A stretch of DNA of 64,000 nucleotides from an uncultured Roseburia sp. (lineage in GTDB: Bacteria; Bacillota; Clostridia; Lachnospirales; Lachnospiraceae), in NCBI GenBank assembly GCA_947642555.1, contig CANRSX010000005.1:62001-126000 (forward strand). The letters are read 5' to 3'. The translations under genes were made by a program, and so were the position numbers. Position 1 is the first letter of the stretch. Each line of letters opens with the position of its first letter. The notes under the pieces were generated by a model. It saw only the letters and a list, made by a program, of their open reading frames with translations. It ran no database searches and had not been told where the DNA came from. Shown in pieces: positions 8,583 to 17,162 of the stretch.

Positions 8583-9479
8583 TCAGTCACCCCCGTCATA
8601 GACCCATTTTTTCTTTGTCAGAAACAGGACTGCCGTGAAGACACCTGTAATTAAAATCAGCATCCAGGCGAGGGCCGCCCCGTATCCGGCCTTATAATAG
8701 ATAAAGGTCTGATTGTACATATGTACCATATAGAATAAGGTCGAATTCATCGGCTTTCCATTGGTGATAATATAGCACTGGGTATACGCTAGAAGCCCGC
8801 TGATCATCTGCATGACAAGGTTAAAAAAAATGGTCGGTGTCAGAAGCGGCAGTGTAATCCGGAAAAACTGATTTGCTTTTCCCGCACCGTCCACGGTGGA
8901 CGCCTCGTAATAGGAGGCCGGAATCTGCTTTAACGCGGAGAGGAAAATCAGCATGGAGGAGCCGAACTGCCACACTGAAAGCAGAATCAGCGTCCAGATC
9001 GCCGTCCTCGTATCCCCCAGCCAGGCGATGGTATTCTGCACCCCAAAGGAGTGCAGAATCTGATTGATCGTTCCTTCCACCGCGAACATCCGCTTCCAGA
9101 GAACGGCGACCGCCACCGAGCCCCCGATGATGGAGGGCAGATAATAGACCGCGCGGTAAATCCCGGCCGCTCTCGTCGTCTTCTGAAACAACAGCGCCAC
9201 ACACAGCGCGAAGGTCAGTTTTAACGGAACCGAAACCACCGTGTAAAAGACCGTGACCCCGAGGGATTTAAAAAACATCTCATCATGAAACATGGTGTCA
9301 AAATTTTTCAGCCCGATGAATTCCGCCGGAGACAGAATACTGTACTCGCAGAACGCGTAATACAGAGACATCCCCAGGGGCACGATCAGAAACAGCAGCA
9401 GCCCGATGAGAAACGGAAGGGAAAAGATCACTCCCGACACGCTCTCTTTACACAGCCAGCTTTTTATTTTTTTCATCAT
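8583..9479 (-). CDS. ABC sugar importer permease, MalF/UgpA type
   Basis: This 298-residue membrane permease is the partner of the downstream MalG-type protein. It has about six hydrophobic segments, a short cytoplasmic N terminus (MMKKIKSWL) and an EAA-type loop, YYEASTVDGAGKANQFFRITLP. AGGAAG precedes the double ATG at 9476-9479. It lies 22 bases after the binding-protein gene. The two permeases probably form one heterodimeric channel for the oligosaccharide bound by the lipoprotein encoded upstream. Confidence 0.92.
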   Translation of the reverse strand: MMKKIKSWLCKESVSGVIFSLPFLIGLLLFLIVPLGMSLYYAFCEYSILSPAEFIGLKNFDTMFHDEMFFKSLGVTVFYTVVSVPLKLTFALCVALLFQKTTRAAGIYRAVYYLPSIIGGSVAVAVLWKRMFAVEGTINQILHSFGVQNTIAWLGDTRTAIWTLILLSVWQFGSSMLIFLSALKQIPASYYEASTVDGAGKANQFFRITLPLLTPTIFFNLVMQMISGLLAYTQCYIITNGKPMNSTLFYMVHMYNQTFIYYKAGYGAALAWMLILITGVFTAVLFLTKKKWVYDGGD

Positions 9480-9501
9480 AACAAAACTTCCTTATAAACT
9501 C

Positions 9502-10914
9502 TTACTCCGCCAAAATCGCGTTCGCCTGCTCAAAGAACTGCTCCGCTGCCTCCTGCGCGGTGAGCTCCCCGTAAATCACCTTTTCCGTCAGCCCGTCAAG
9601 CACTCCGAATATCTCACTGCTGCTGGGCGGGTTGGGCGGGTCGATGGGGCTGCAGTTCGGCGCCACGACGTTGTTGATGTATGCGATCACTTCCTGATCG
9701 TCCGGCGACTGGTTCTCCGCGATCGCCTCCGCCACCACGCTGGAAATCGGCACGCCGCGCTCTCCTAAGAGGACGTTATTGCACTCCACGGAATTCGTGA
9801 TATAGTTGATCAGGGCCGCCGCCTCGTCCGGATGCTCACTGTCCGTGCTCACGCAGAAGAACTGGCTCGGATTCAGCCACAGGGAAGCCTTCGCGTCACT
9901 TGTCGGGAAGGTGGTCAGGGCAATGTCCATCCCCTCCGGGGCCGCGGACTGCATGGCCACCAGCTGGTTCGACGCGTAGAAGCCGCACCAGGACATATTC
10001 TCTGGGCTGCTCCCGTATACCATCGGATCCTCCTCCACCTGTCCTCTGTTGCGCTCCACATAAATGCTGGGATCAATATGCCATCCCTCTTTGATCCCGT
10101 CCTCATAGAGCTGGAAGAAGGGCACCAGATCCTCTGCGCTGTCCACACCCAGGGCTCCGTCTCCCCAGAGATGCTTTCCCTCGCCCCGGAGCAGATACGG
10201 CAGGAAGTCATTGGTGAGGGCGCCGTAGCTTAAGCTCGTTTTGTAGCCGGTCTTCTCATGGACTTCGCGGCAGATATCTTTAAACTCCTCAATGGTCATA
10301 TAATCATGAATCTCGATCCCTGCCTCGTCCAGAAGCGTCTTGTTGTAAAACAGGGCCGAAACATTCACTCCGTTGCAGATCGCGTAAATGCCGTCCCCGA
10401 AATGCGCGGTCTCAAGTATACTCTCCTGCACGTTTGAGACATCGATCGTCCCGTCCTCGATATACGGGGTCAGGTCCACTAACATCCCCTTCTCCACATA
10501 CTGCGGCATATAAATGTATACCATCTGCACCACATCCGGCATCGTATGCCCTGCGGCAAGAGTCGTCAGTCTCGTCCAGTAGTCGTCCGAAAACTGACCG
10601 TCAAATGTAATATACGGATGATCCTCCGCATACATGTCAAGGATCTTCTGGGTCCGCTCGTTCCTCAACTGGCTGCCCCACCAGAACACGCTTAAGGTGA
10701 TCGGCTCCTTCTCTGCGTCCGCATCCGCATCTCCTGCGTCCGCCGCATCCGCCGGCTCCTGCGTGTCCGCCGGTGCGCCCGCATCCGTCGCAGCGCCGCC
10801 GCCCGCATCCGCGCCTGCATTCCCCGTATCCTTCCCTGCGTCATTTCCACAGCCTGCCAGTAACCCCGCCGTCATCATCAGAGACAGCATCAGTGCCACA
10901 CTTTTCTTTTTCAT
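9502..10914 (-). CDS. ABC sugar-binding lipoprotein
   Basis: This is a 470-residue extracellular solute-binding protein (family 1). A lipoprotein signal is clear: MKKK, a hydrophobic core and the lipobox LLAGC with Cys at 22. An Ala/Asp-rich linker of about 45 residues follows, then the binding domain (ITLSVFWWGSQLRNERTQKI onward). The ATG at 10914 is preferred because AAAGGAGAG lies just upstream; a longer form has no such site. It is the first gene of the operon with two permeases, GH2 and two GH29 enzymes. A promoter and a strong dyad are found at 10992-11045. Confidence 0.92.
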   Translation of the reverse strand: MKKKSVALMLSLMMTAGLLAGCGNDAGKDTGNAGADAGGGAATDAGAPADTQEPADAADAGDADADAEKEPITLSVFWWGSQLRNERTQKILDMYAEDHPYITFDGQFSDDYWTRLTTLAAGHTMPDVVQMVYIYMPQYVEKGMLVDLTPYIEDGTIDVSNVQESILETAHFGDGIYAICNGVNVSALFYNKTLLDEAGIEIHDYMTIEEFKDICREVHEKTGYKTSLSYGALTNDFLPYLLRGEGKHLWGDGALGVDSAEDLVPFFQLYEDGIKEGWHIDPSIYVERNRGQVEEDPMVYGSSPENMSWCGFYASNQLVAMQSAAPEGMDIALTTFPTSDAKASLWLNPSQFFCVSTDSEHPDEAAALINYITNSVECNNVLLGERGVPISSVVAEAIAENQSPDDQEVIAYINNVVAPNCSPIDPPNPPSSSEIFGVLDGLTEKVIYGELTAQEAAEQFFEQANAILAE

Positions 10915-10991
10915 CCTGACTCTCCTTTCCGGTTCCATTGTTTCTTATGTGCCAGTCCACGGTTTTTTATACCTCCCGTGTTCTGATTTAC

Positions 10992-11020
10992 ATAGTAAAA
11001 CAGGGCGGCCGGTTTTACAA
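10992..11020 (-). promoter_or_regulatory. Promoter of the binding-protein operon
   Basis: On the minus strand TTGTAA (11020-11015), a 17-base spacer and TACTAT (10997-10992) form a plausible sigma-A promoter, about 75 bases before the binding-protein start. Confidence 0.6.
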
Positions 11021-11045
11021 TCTGTGAAAACCGACTACCCTGTTT
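10998..11045. promoter_or_regulatory. Large dyad over the promoter, candidate operator
   Basis: AAACAGGG (10998-11005) pairs with CCCTGTTT (11038-11045). Inside that, CGGTTTT (11010-11016) pairs with AAAACCG (11027-11033). The dyad covers the spacer and -35 box of the binding-protein promoter. Neither strand has a terminator T-run. Binding by a regulator, possibly the AraC-type response regulator encoded at 11381-12916, is a reasonable inference. Confidence 0.5.
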
Positions 11046-11125
11046 AAAAAAACGACATTTTTTGTCTCCATGTATATCTTTATGGGGAACTCAGAAATTT
11101 TTATATATTTCATTTTATAGTAAAT

Positions 11126-11136
11126 TATGATAAAAT
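11126..11136 (+). promoter_or_regulatory. Possible -10 region of the 45-residue gene
   Basis: Overlapping TATGAT (11126-11131) and TAAAAT (11131-11136) lie about 45 bases before the start in an AT-rich segment. There is no good -35 box, so confidence is limited. Confidence 0.4.
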
Positions 11137-11178
11137 AACGGCATGAAAACGCCTTTGAACGAAAGGAGGTGATGACAC

Positions 11179-11316
11179 ATGCCATCACAGGGTGAAATCA
11201 TAAAGGAGTTAGCGGAAAAGCTTGAACGTCAGGTGATCATAGACGCTTTAAGCAAAATCGAAACCATTGAGGAGTTAAAAGAGTATATTGAAATGCTCCG
11301 TGCAAAAAATGAATGA
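11179..11316 (+). CDS. Small charged protein of unknown function (45 aa)
   Basis: The reading frame ATG 11179 to TGA 11316 encodes MPSQGEIIKELAEKLERQ followed by a second helical stretch ending LRAKNE. It is a soluble, Glu/Lys/Ile-rich two-helix peptide. GAAAGGAGGTGATG sits at ideal spacing. It is followed at once by a strong terminator, so it forms a free-standing unit opposite to its neighbours, like the 60-residue gene at 2517. I recognise no characterised family. A structural, regulatory or toxin-like role cannot be inferred from sequence alone. Confidence 0.7.
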   Translation: MPSQGEIIKELAEKLERQVIIDALSKIETIEELKEYIEMLRAKNE

Positions 11317-11320
11317 TTTA

Positions 11321-11355
11321 AAAAAAGAGTGTCAGGAAGCCCGACACTCTTTTTT
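11321..11355. terminator. Bidirectional rho-independent terminator
   Basis: AAAAAAGAGTGTC (11321-11333) pairs perfectly with GACACTCTTTTTT (11343-11355) around a 9-base loop. T-runs flank both directions. It ends the small plus-strand gene and, on the other strand, the response-regulator transcript. Confidence 0.93.
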
Positions 11356-11380
11356 GTTTCGAAAAGCCGGCAGACACGGA

Positions 11381-12916
11381 TCACCATGAACTCCCGCTCC
11401 GGTACTGCGCCGCCCACCTCCCCGGCGTCATGCCCTCCTGCTTTTTAAAGATCTGACTGAAATACTGCGGATTGTTCCCGCAGCCGACCTGCTCCGCCAC
11501 GTACTGGATCTTGCTGTCGTCCTCCCCGGCCAGAAGCTCCTTCGCCCGCCTGATCCGCGCTTCCGTCAGGTACTGCGAGAATTTCATCCCCGTGGATCTG
11601 CGGAACTGCCGACTGACGTAGTCCACGTTCATGTACAGATGCTGCTCCGCGATCTTTTTTAAGGTCAGGTCGCTGTCGGAGAGGTGCGACGTGACGTATT
11701 CCATGATGCGCTCCGTTAAGGCACCGTAATCCCTGCTGTTTTTCTGCAGCTCCTCCTTCGCCTGATCGAGCATGGAGAGGGTCATCTCCCGGAGCCGCTC
11801 CATATCCCGCTCCTGGCTCGCGTTTTTAAAATACCGCGTCGCCTCCGGCACCGGCCAGATCCCGGCTGCCGAGAGCTGTGTGCAGATCCCGTTGCCCAGC
11901 ATCTGTAAGAATTCCGGCTGCGCGGCGCTCTGTACCCGCAGCACCAGCTCCTCCAGACACTGCGCCACCACATCCTTCTCGCCGCTCTTAAGCCGCTGGC
12001 AGATCTCCTGCATGTCCCGGAGGGCGTTCTGATTATTTACGATGGCGATGGCGCGGAAATTGTGGATCGCATACACCACGTCGTAGCGCCGGATCTGATG
12101 CAGCACCCGCTCTAAAAGCTCCGGCAGCCCCGCATAATCCTCCCTCGTGATCTCCACAAGGGCGGCCGCCTCCCCTGCACTTTTGTGCAGCTCTTCTGTC
12201 GGGAGGGCTTCATAGCTGAACAATAGCAGCGTGTTTCTGACATAGATCCCGTAAAATACCGCCGGCGTCTCCCTCTGCCTCTCCTGCCGCTCCAGGCGCT
12301 CCAGCACAGGTTCAAGGTACTCCGGCTCCAGATAATAGAGGTAGTAAAGGCAGCAGGGCCCCCGGTTAAAGTCCTGATACTGCCCGTAAAATTCCTGCAG
12401 CTGCGCGACGCGCTCCGAAAGCGATCCGTTTCCGGCCTCCTTTGCGGCGATGCTGTCCATGATCAGATGGTAGAGCGCATCCTGGTGCATGATCTGAATC
12501 ATCGCATCCCGGCGCAGACGCTCCTCCTCCTGCCGGCGCAGACGCCGGTTGTCCTCGCTGGCGGCTTTTACGCTCTCGATCAGCTTGTTTTCATTGCAGG
12601 GCTTCAGCAGGTAATGCCGCACGCCGTACTGCATCGCCTCCCTGGCATAGTCGAATTCCTCGTATCCGGAGAGGATGATGAACTGAATCTGCCGGTCTGT
12701 CTGCGTGATCTCCCGCACCAGCTCCAGCCCGGACATTCCCGGCATGCGGATATCGGTCAGAACGATATCCGGCGATTCGTCCAGAATCATATGATACGCC
12801 TCAATCCCGTCCTTACACAGACCGGTCAGCTCGATCCCCAGGCTCTCCCAGTCGATGAGCCGCGAGATCGTCTCCCGGATCACGCGCTCGTCATCCGCGA
12901 TGATCAGTTTCTGCAT
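11381..12916 (-). CDS. AraC-type response regulator (YesN-like)
   Basis: This 511-residue two-component regulator has an N-terminal receiver domain (MQKLIIADDERVIRE..., phospho-acceptor Asp about 55 in IVLTDIRMPG). A long middle region of about 270 residues follows, then a C-terminal AraC double helix-turn-helix (about 405-505) with the typical YVSRQFRRSTGMKFSQYL segment. GGGAGGAGAGG precedes the ATG at 12916; a longer frame to 12973 has no site. Its start lies within the 3' end of the kinase gene, so the pair is co-translated. It probably activates the adjacent importer/GH operon in response to the sugar sensed by the kinase. Confidence 0.92.
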   Translation of the reverse strand: MQKLIIADDERVIRETISRLIDWESLGIELTGLCKDGIEAYHMILDESPDIVLTDIRMPGMSGLELVREITQTDRQIQFIILSGYEEFDYAREAMQYGVRHYLLKPCNENKLIESVKAASEDNRRLRRQEEERLRRDAMIQIMHQDALYHLIMDSIAAKEAGNGSLSERVAQLQEFYGQYQDFNRGPCCLYYLYYLEPEYLEPVLERLERQERQRETPAVFYGIYVRNTLLLFSYEALPTEELHKSAGEAAALVEITREDYAGLPELLERVLHQIRRYDVVYAIHNFRAIAIVNNQNALRDMQEICQRLKSGEKDVVAQCLEELVLRVQSAAQPEFLQMLGNGICTQLSAAGIWPVPEATRYFKNASQERDMERLREMTLSMLDQAKEELQKNSRDYGALTERIMEYVTSHLSDSDLTLKKIAEQHLYMNVDYVSRQFRRSTGMKFSQYLTEARIRRAKELLAGEDDSKIQYVAEQVGCGNNPQYFSQIFKKQEGMTPGRWAAQYRSGSSW

Positions 12917-14756
12917 CGTCCTCTCCTCCCGTTTTTTCCGCAGGCGCCACAAGCTCCGCCACCGCGTAATCACCCTCGTTATACAACATCAGCCCGTACG
13001 CCTCCCCGTACTGCATCCGGATCCTTTTATGGATATTTAACAGCCCGACCCCGTGCCCGTGGGGACGAATCTGACCGTCTCTGAGCTTCTCCAGAAGATC
13101 CTCCTCCATCTCCGATCCGGTATTCCTGACGTAAAAATGAAGATCTCCCTCTTTTCTTTCCACGGACAGCAGGATGTCGCACTCCTCCACGCTGACCTCG
13201 AGCCCGTAAAAAATCGCGTTTTCAATCAGGGGCTGGATGATCAGCTTTGGAATCTGATAGCAATACCATTCCTGCCCGATCTGATTTTCAAACTTAAGGC
13301 GGCTCTCATACCGCAGCTGCTGGATCGTGATGTAGGAGGAGACCAGCTCCATCTCGCGCCCCACCGTGTAGTTTTCTTCCTCCCTGCTTCGCAGCGAAGT
13401 GCGCAGAAGCGTGCCGAGCGCCTCCACCATATCCTGAATATCCTTTTCCCCCGCGGACGCCGCGCGCCACCGGATCGAATCGAGCGTATTGTAAAGGAAA
13501 TGCGGGTTGATCTGATTCTCCAGCGCACGGATCTGCGCCTCCTTTTTTAACAGCTCATTCACGTAATTTTCCTGGATCAGGCGGATGATCGTGCCGCTCA
13601 TCTCATCGAACTGGCGGTTTAGGGTGCCGATCTCATCCCCCCTGGCGGAATAGTCGTATGGCGCCGCCGGGATCCTGGTATTGTCCTGCGCGAACCGCTT
13701 CATCCGCTGCTCGAGAATACTCACATGGATCATCAGACGCCCGATCAGCCGTGCGGAGAGCGCAATCGCCGCAAGAAGATCCAGCAGCGTGATCCACAGG
13801 CATAAGATCTGAATTCCGCGGATCTGCTGTTCGATCTTTTCATAGGAGACCAGGCAGTAATAATCCCACCCGTATGCATCGATCGTCCCGTGGGAAATAA
13901 AATAACTGCTTCCCCCGATCTTCTGCACCCGGTACCCGTCGATCCCGCCAAGCCCCAGCGTATCGATCCCCCCGGTCGTCACCGTGCCGCTCTCCCTTCC
14001 GCCGTTTCCGTCATTTGAGCCCACCACCAGTTTTCCGTCATCTGTCGTCCATATGTTATCCGTGTGGTACAGTACCTCCCCGTCTTTTGTGATGACGTAG
14101 GCCGTCTCTTCATACTGCCCCTGAAACCGCGTGCTCATACGGATCAGCGCGTTCATATCCGCACAGATCAGGATTGTCCCGAGCGTATCCAGCTTCAGCC
14201 CCTCAATCCGCCGGATATCCCTCGCCAGAAACAGCCCGTACTCGTCCATATACCGGTCCACCCAGCACAGTGCGCCGTCCTTTTCGGCGGACTCCATCAG
14301 TATTTCCCGCTGTATCTCCTTCGGCACGCGATCCACCGCGATCAGATTTGTCTTCAGCACGGACACCGGCGTGTACAGGGCGATGTAGCGGAGAATGCCG
14401 TCGGAAAAATTGTGATAATAATCCCCGACGCACACGCCCATCTGCCGCAGTGTGGCCGGCGAAGACGCTCCCGCCTCCTGATTCTCCTTTAACTCCGTCA
14501 TCCCCTTCTGAACCGTCTCGTCCGCCAGAAACATCTCCGTGATGCTGGCCATCCGGTCCATATAATCCGTAATCTCCTTCGCGGAATAGGACATGGACTC
14601 CGACATTGTCTGATAGAGCATCCGGTTATAGGACGCGGAGAGGATCTGAACGATCACAAAGGACATCATTGACGTCACAAAAATCCCGCCCAGAATGATG
14701 GTTAACAGCTTCCTTTTCAGCGGAACACGATTCATCCATCCGATTACTTTCTTCAT
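12891..14756 (-). CDS. Sensor histidine kinase (YesM/LytS-like)
   Basis: This 621-residue membrane kinase has a first membrane helix at about 17-40, an extracellular sensing domain of roughly 270 residues, a second helix at about 313-335, and a HAMP-like linker. The His_kinase domain contains INPHFLYNTLDSIRW with phospho-acceptor His 419, followed by an HATPase domain (LIENAIFYGLE). The ATG at 14756 follows GAAGGAG; the open frame extends about 70 codons upstream without a site. It is paired with the AraC-type regulator that overlaps its end. Such pairs usually sense an extracellular saccharide or a sugar-loaded binding protein. Confidence 0.92.
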   Translation of the reverse strand: MKKVIGWMNRVPLKRKLLTIILGGIFVTSMMSFVIVQILSASYNRMLYQTMSESMSYSAKEITDYMDRMASITEMFLADETVQKGMTELKENQEAGASSPATLRQMGVCVGDYYHNFSDGILRYIALYTPVSVLKTNLIAVDRVPKEIQREILMESAEKDGALCWVDRYMDEYGLFLARDIRRIEGLKLDTLGTILICADMNALIRMSTRFQGQYEETAYVITKDGEVLYHTDNIWTTDDGKLVVGSNDGNGGRESGTVTTGGIDTLGLGGIDGYRVQKIGGSSYFISHGTIDAYGWDYYCLVSYEKIEQQIRGIQILCLWITLLDLLAAIALSARLIGRLMIHVSILEQRMKRFAQDNTRIPAAPYDYSARGDEIGTLNRQFDEMSGTIIRLIQENYVNELLKKEAQIRALENQINPHFLYNTLDSIRWRAASAGEKDIQDMVEALGTLLRTSLRSREEENYTVGREMELVSSYITIQQLRYESRLKFENQIGQEWYCYQIPKLIIQPLIENAIFYGLEVSVEECDILLSVERKEGDLHFYVRNTGSEMEEDLLEKLRDGQIRPHGHGVGLLNIHKRIRMQYGEAYGLMLYNEGDYAVAELVAPAEKTGGEDDAETDHRG

Positions 14757-14802
14757 TCGCCGGTCTCCTTCGGCCGTTCTGCCCTGATGCAGATCCGGCT
14801 CA

Positions 14803-16161
14803 TTACGCAACGCCTCCCGCGCGCATCCGCTTTGCCTGCTCTGTCTTCTTATAGACGTGCGCATAGGCCGGAAACAGAAACGCATCCGCAAAAATCCAGG
14901 CCACCGGCCCCGCAAAGCAGGCTGCCGTAAAGCCAAACACCGGGACAAGCGCAAAGCCCACAAACGCGCGCGCGATCATCTCAAACACGCCCGCAAACAC
15001 CGCAAACCGGCTGTATCCCATCCCCTGGATCAGAAACCGGATGATATTGACAAACGCGAGCGGGATGAAAAAGCAGCTGTTGACCACCAGCAGCTGATGC
15101 GCGTTTGCGATCACCTCCGCATTTGCGCTCTCCACAAAAAACATGACCAGACGCTCGCCCGTAAAAAACATAACCACAAATGCTATCAGTGAATATCCGA
15201 TCCCGAGCAGGGAGCAGGCGCGCAGGCCCTCGCGGATCCTGGTCAGCTTCCCCGCCCCGACATTCTGCCCGCCGTAGGTTGCCATCGTGGTTCCCATCGC
15301 GTCAAAGGGTGTGGAGAAAAACATGCTGATCTTTCCCGCGGCCGTCATCGAGGCCACCGCGGAGGAACCGAGCGTATTGACCGCGCTCTGCAGCACCACG
15401 CTCCCGATCGCCGTGATGGAATACTGCAGCCCCATCGGCACGCCCATATTGAGCAGGACCTTTAAATACGCCCTGCTGATGCCGCGCTCCGCCCGGTTCA
15501 CATGCAGGATCTCAAAATGCTTTAAGCTGTAGGCCACGCAGCCCGCGCCGGCGATCAGCTGGGATGCCACGGTCGCGAGCGCCGCGCCGGCCACGCCCAT
15601 GCCGCAGACGATGATAAACAGCAGGTCGAGCGCGATATTAAGCAGCGCCGCGATCGTTAAAAACACCACCGGCGTCCGGCTGTCCCCCAGCGAGCGGATG
15701 ATTCCGGAGATCAGGTTGTACAGGTAGGTCGCCGGGATCCCGGCAAAAATGATCACGATATAAGTGTACGCGTCATTCATGATATTATCCGGCGTCTGCA
15801 TCAGCCGCAGCACCGGCCGGCAGAAGACGACCGTGAGCACAGTCATCACCGCGGCAAAGGCGGCCGACAGATACACCGCGTTCATCATGTACCGCCGCAG
15901 GCCCTCATGATCCCCCTCCCCGAACCGGTGGGAAAGCGGGATTGCAAACCCGCTGCACACCCCCATACAAAACCCGATGATCAGGAAATTAACGGATCCC
16001 GTCGATCCGACCGCCGCGAGCGCGTCCACGCCCAGAAACTGGCCGACGATCAGCGTATCCATCAGATTATAAAACTGCTGAAACAGCATCCCAAAAAATA
16101 ACGGCACCGAGAAGCCTAAGATCAGCTTCATCGGCGAGCCGTTTGTCATATCTTTCGTCAT
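14803..16161 (-). CDS. MATE family multidrug/metabolite exporter
   Basis: This 452-residue membrane protein has about 12 hydrophobic segments and the MATE N terminus (PMKLILGFSVPLFFGMLFQQ, then NLMDTLIVGQFLGVDALAAVG). MATE proteins export cationic drugs or metabolites using sodium or proton gradients. It lies 46 bases before the sensor kinase and may be transcribed with it. A functional link to sugar sensing is not evident. Length and topology are normal. Confidence 0.9.
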   Translation of the reverse strand: MTKDMTNGSPMKLILGFSVPLFFGMLFQQFYNLMDTLIVGQFLGVDALAAVGSTGSVNFLIIGFCMGVCSGFAIPLSHRFGEGDHEGLRRYMMNAVYLSAAFAAVMTVLTVVFCRPVLRLMQTPDNIMNDAYTYIVIIFAGIPATYLYNLISGIIRSLGDSRTPVVFLTIAALLNIALDLLFIIVCGMGVAGAALATVASQLIAGAGCVAYSLKHFEILHVNRAERGISRAYLKVLLNMGVPMGLQYSITAIGSVVLQSAVNTLGSSAVASMTAAGKISMFFSTPFDAMGTTMATYGGQNVGAGKLTRIREGLRACSLLGIGYSLIAFVVMFFTGERLVMFFVESANAEVIANAHQLLVVNSCFFIPLAFVNIIRFLIQGMGYSRFAVFAGVFEMIARAFVGFALVPVFGFTAACFAGPVAWIFADAFLFPAYAHVYKKTEQAKRMRAGGVA

Positions 16162-16172
16162 AACAGATCCCT

Positions 16173-17162
16173 CTAAATATCACTGCAGTACTTTTCAAAT
16201 ACCGCAAAAAAACTGTCCGTCACAATCCCCTCCCCCGTCTGCGGGGCGAGCTCCGACCAGACCTCCTCATTTAAGTTTGTCTCAAGGGAGGAGACAAACG
16301 CGTTGTACACATCGTCAAACGCCTCCTTCTCGCGCTTTTCCACGATCGTCGCCTTGTTTTCCTCCGTCAGATCCCTGTCGTATTTATTGATGCATTTGAT
16401 AAAATAATAGCCGTTTTCCACCGGAATCATCGCGGAGACCTGATTGTCATCCATGGCAAAGGCGATCTCCTCCACCTCGTCCGGCAGATCGTCCCGCGAC
16501 ACCGTCACCTGGATCGCGGAAAGCTCGTTGTAATTTCCGGCCACCGTGGCAAAATCATCCCCGTCGCCAAGCTTTGCTTCCACCTCCGCGGCCTTCGCAC
16601 CGTCCGACACAAAGATCTGCATGATCTCCATGACGCGCGCCTCGTCGTCGCTGACCTCCCCGTTCACTTCGTTTGTAAGTGAATGATACAGCTTCTGCGC
16701 CATCGCGTAGCGGGTATAATATTCGCTGATGTCAGCTTCCGAGACATCCAGGCAGTCGATCTCCTCCTCCGTCAGCGAGGCATAATACTCCTCCGCCGCG
16801 AGGGCGATCTTCGCGCGCTCCTCGTCCGTGAGCTCCATCTCCCGCGACTGTGCCAGCAGATCCATGCAGTAGACGCGCACAAGCTCCTCGAGGGTCACTG
16901 CCTTTACATATTCCTCCAGCGAGTGATCGCCGAAATCGTGCTCCCACAGATCGATCGTGTAGGCGGTGCCGTAGATATTCTGATAATTGATCAGATAGAC
17001 CCGCGCTTCCTTCACGCCGCAGGAGCTGTCATTGATCTGAAAAACCTGCCTGCCGCCCACGCCGCCGTTCACCGCGACGTCCGTATTCCCGATCTTACAG
17101 CCGGAAAGAAAAAGCGCCGTCAGCGCGACGGCCAGCGCGGCCAGCCTGCTTTTTCCCTTCAT
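16173..17162 (-). CDS. PrsA/SurA-like peptidyl-prolyl isomerase lipoprotein
   Basis: This 329-residue lipoprotein has a signal of basic residues, a hydrophobic stretch and the lipobox FLSGC (Cys 22). The N-terminal helical SurA/PrsA-like region (about 50-175) is followed by a parvulin-like region (EARVMEIMQIFVSDGAKAAE, then VENGYYFIKCINKYDRD). It probably folds secreted proteins outside the membrane. Its ATG overlaps the stop of the upstream flavoprotein gene by ATGA, so the two are translationally coupled. The parvulin core is divergent, so catalytic activity is uncertain. Confidence 0.75.
   Translation of the reverse strand: MKGKSRLAALAVALTALFLSGCKIGNTDVAVNGGVGGRQVFQINDSSCGVKEARVYLINYQNIYGTAYTIDLWEHDFGDHSLEEYVKAVTLEELVRVYCMDLLAQSREMELTDEERAKIALAAEEYYASLTEEEIDCLDVSEADISEYYTRYAMAQKLYHSLTNEVNGEVSDDEARVMEIMQIFVSDGAKAAEVEAKLGDGDDFATVAGNYNELSAIQVTVSRDDLPDEVEEIAFAMDDNQVSAMIPVENGYYFIKCINKYDRDLTEENKATIVEKREKEAFDDVYNAFVSSLETNLNEEVWSELAPQTGEGIVTDSFFAVFEKYCSDI

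Noticed and set aside
10998-11045. Stem-loop considered as a terminator
   Set aside because: No T-run follows it in either direction and there is no upstream plus-strand gene to end; it overlaps a promoter, so an operator is more likely.
14757-14963. N-terminal extension of the sensor kinase
   Set aside because: The extra 69 codons are Arg/Cys-rich, overlap the MATE gene and have no ribosome-binding site; the ATG at 14756 does.
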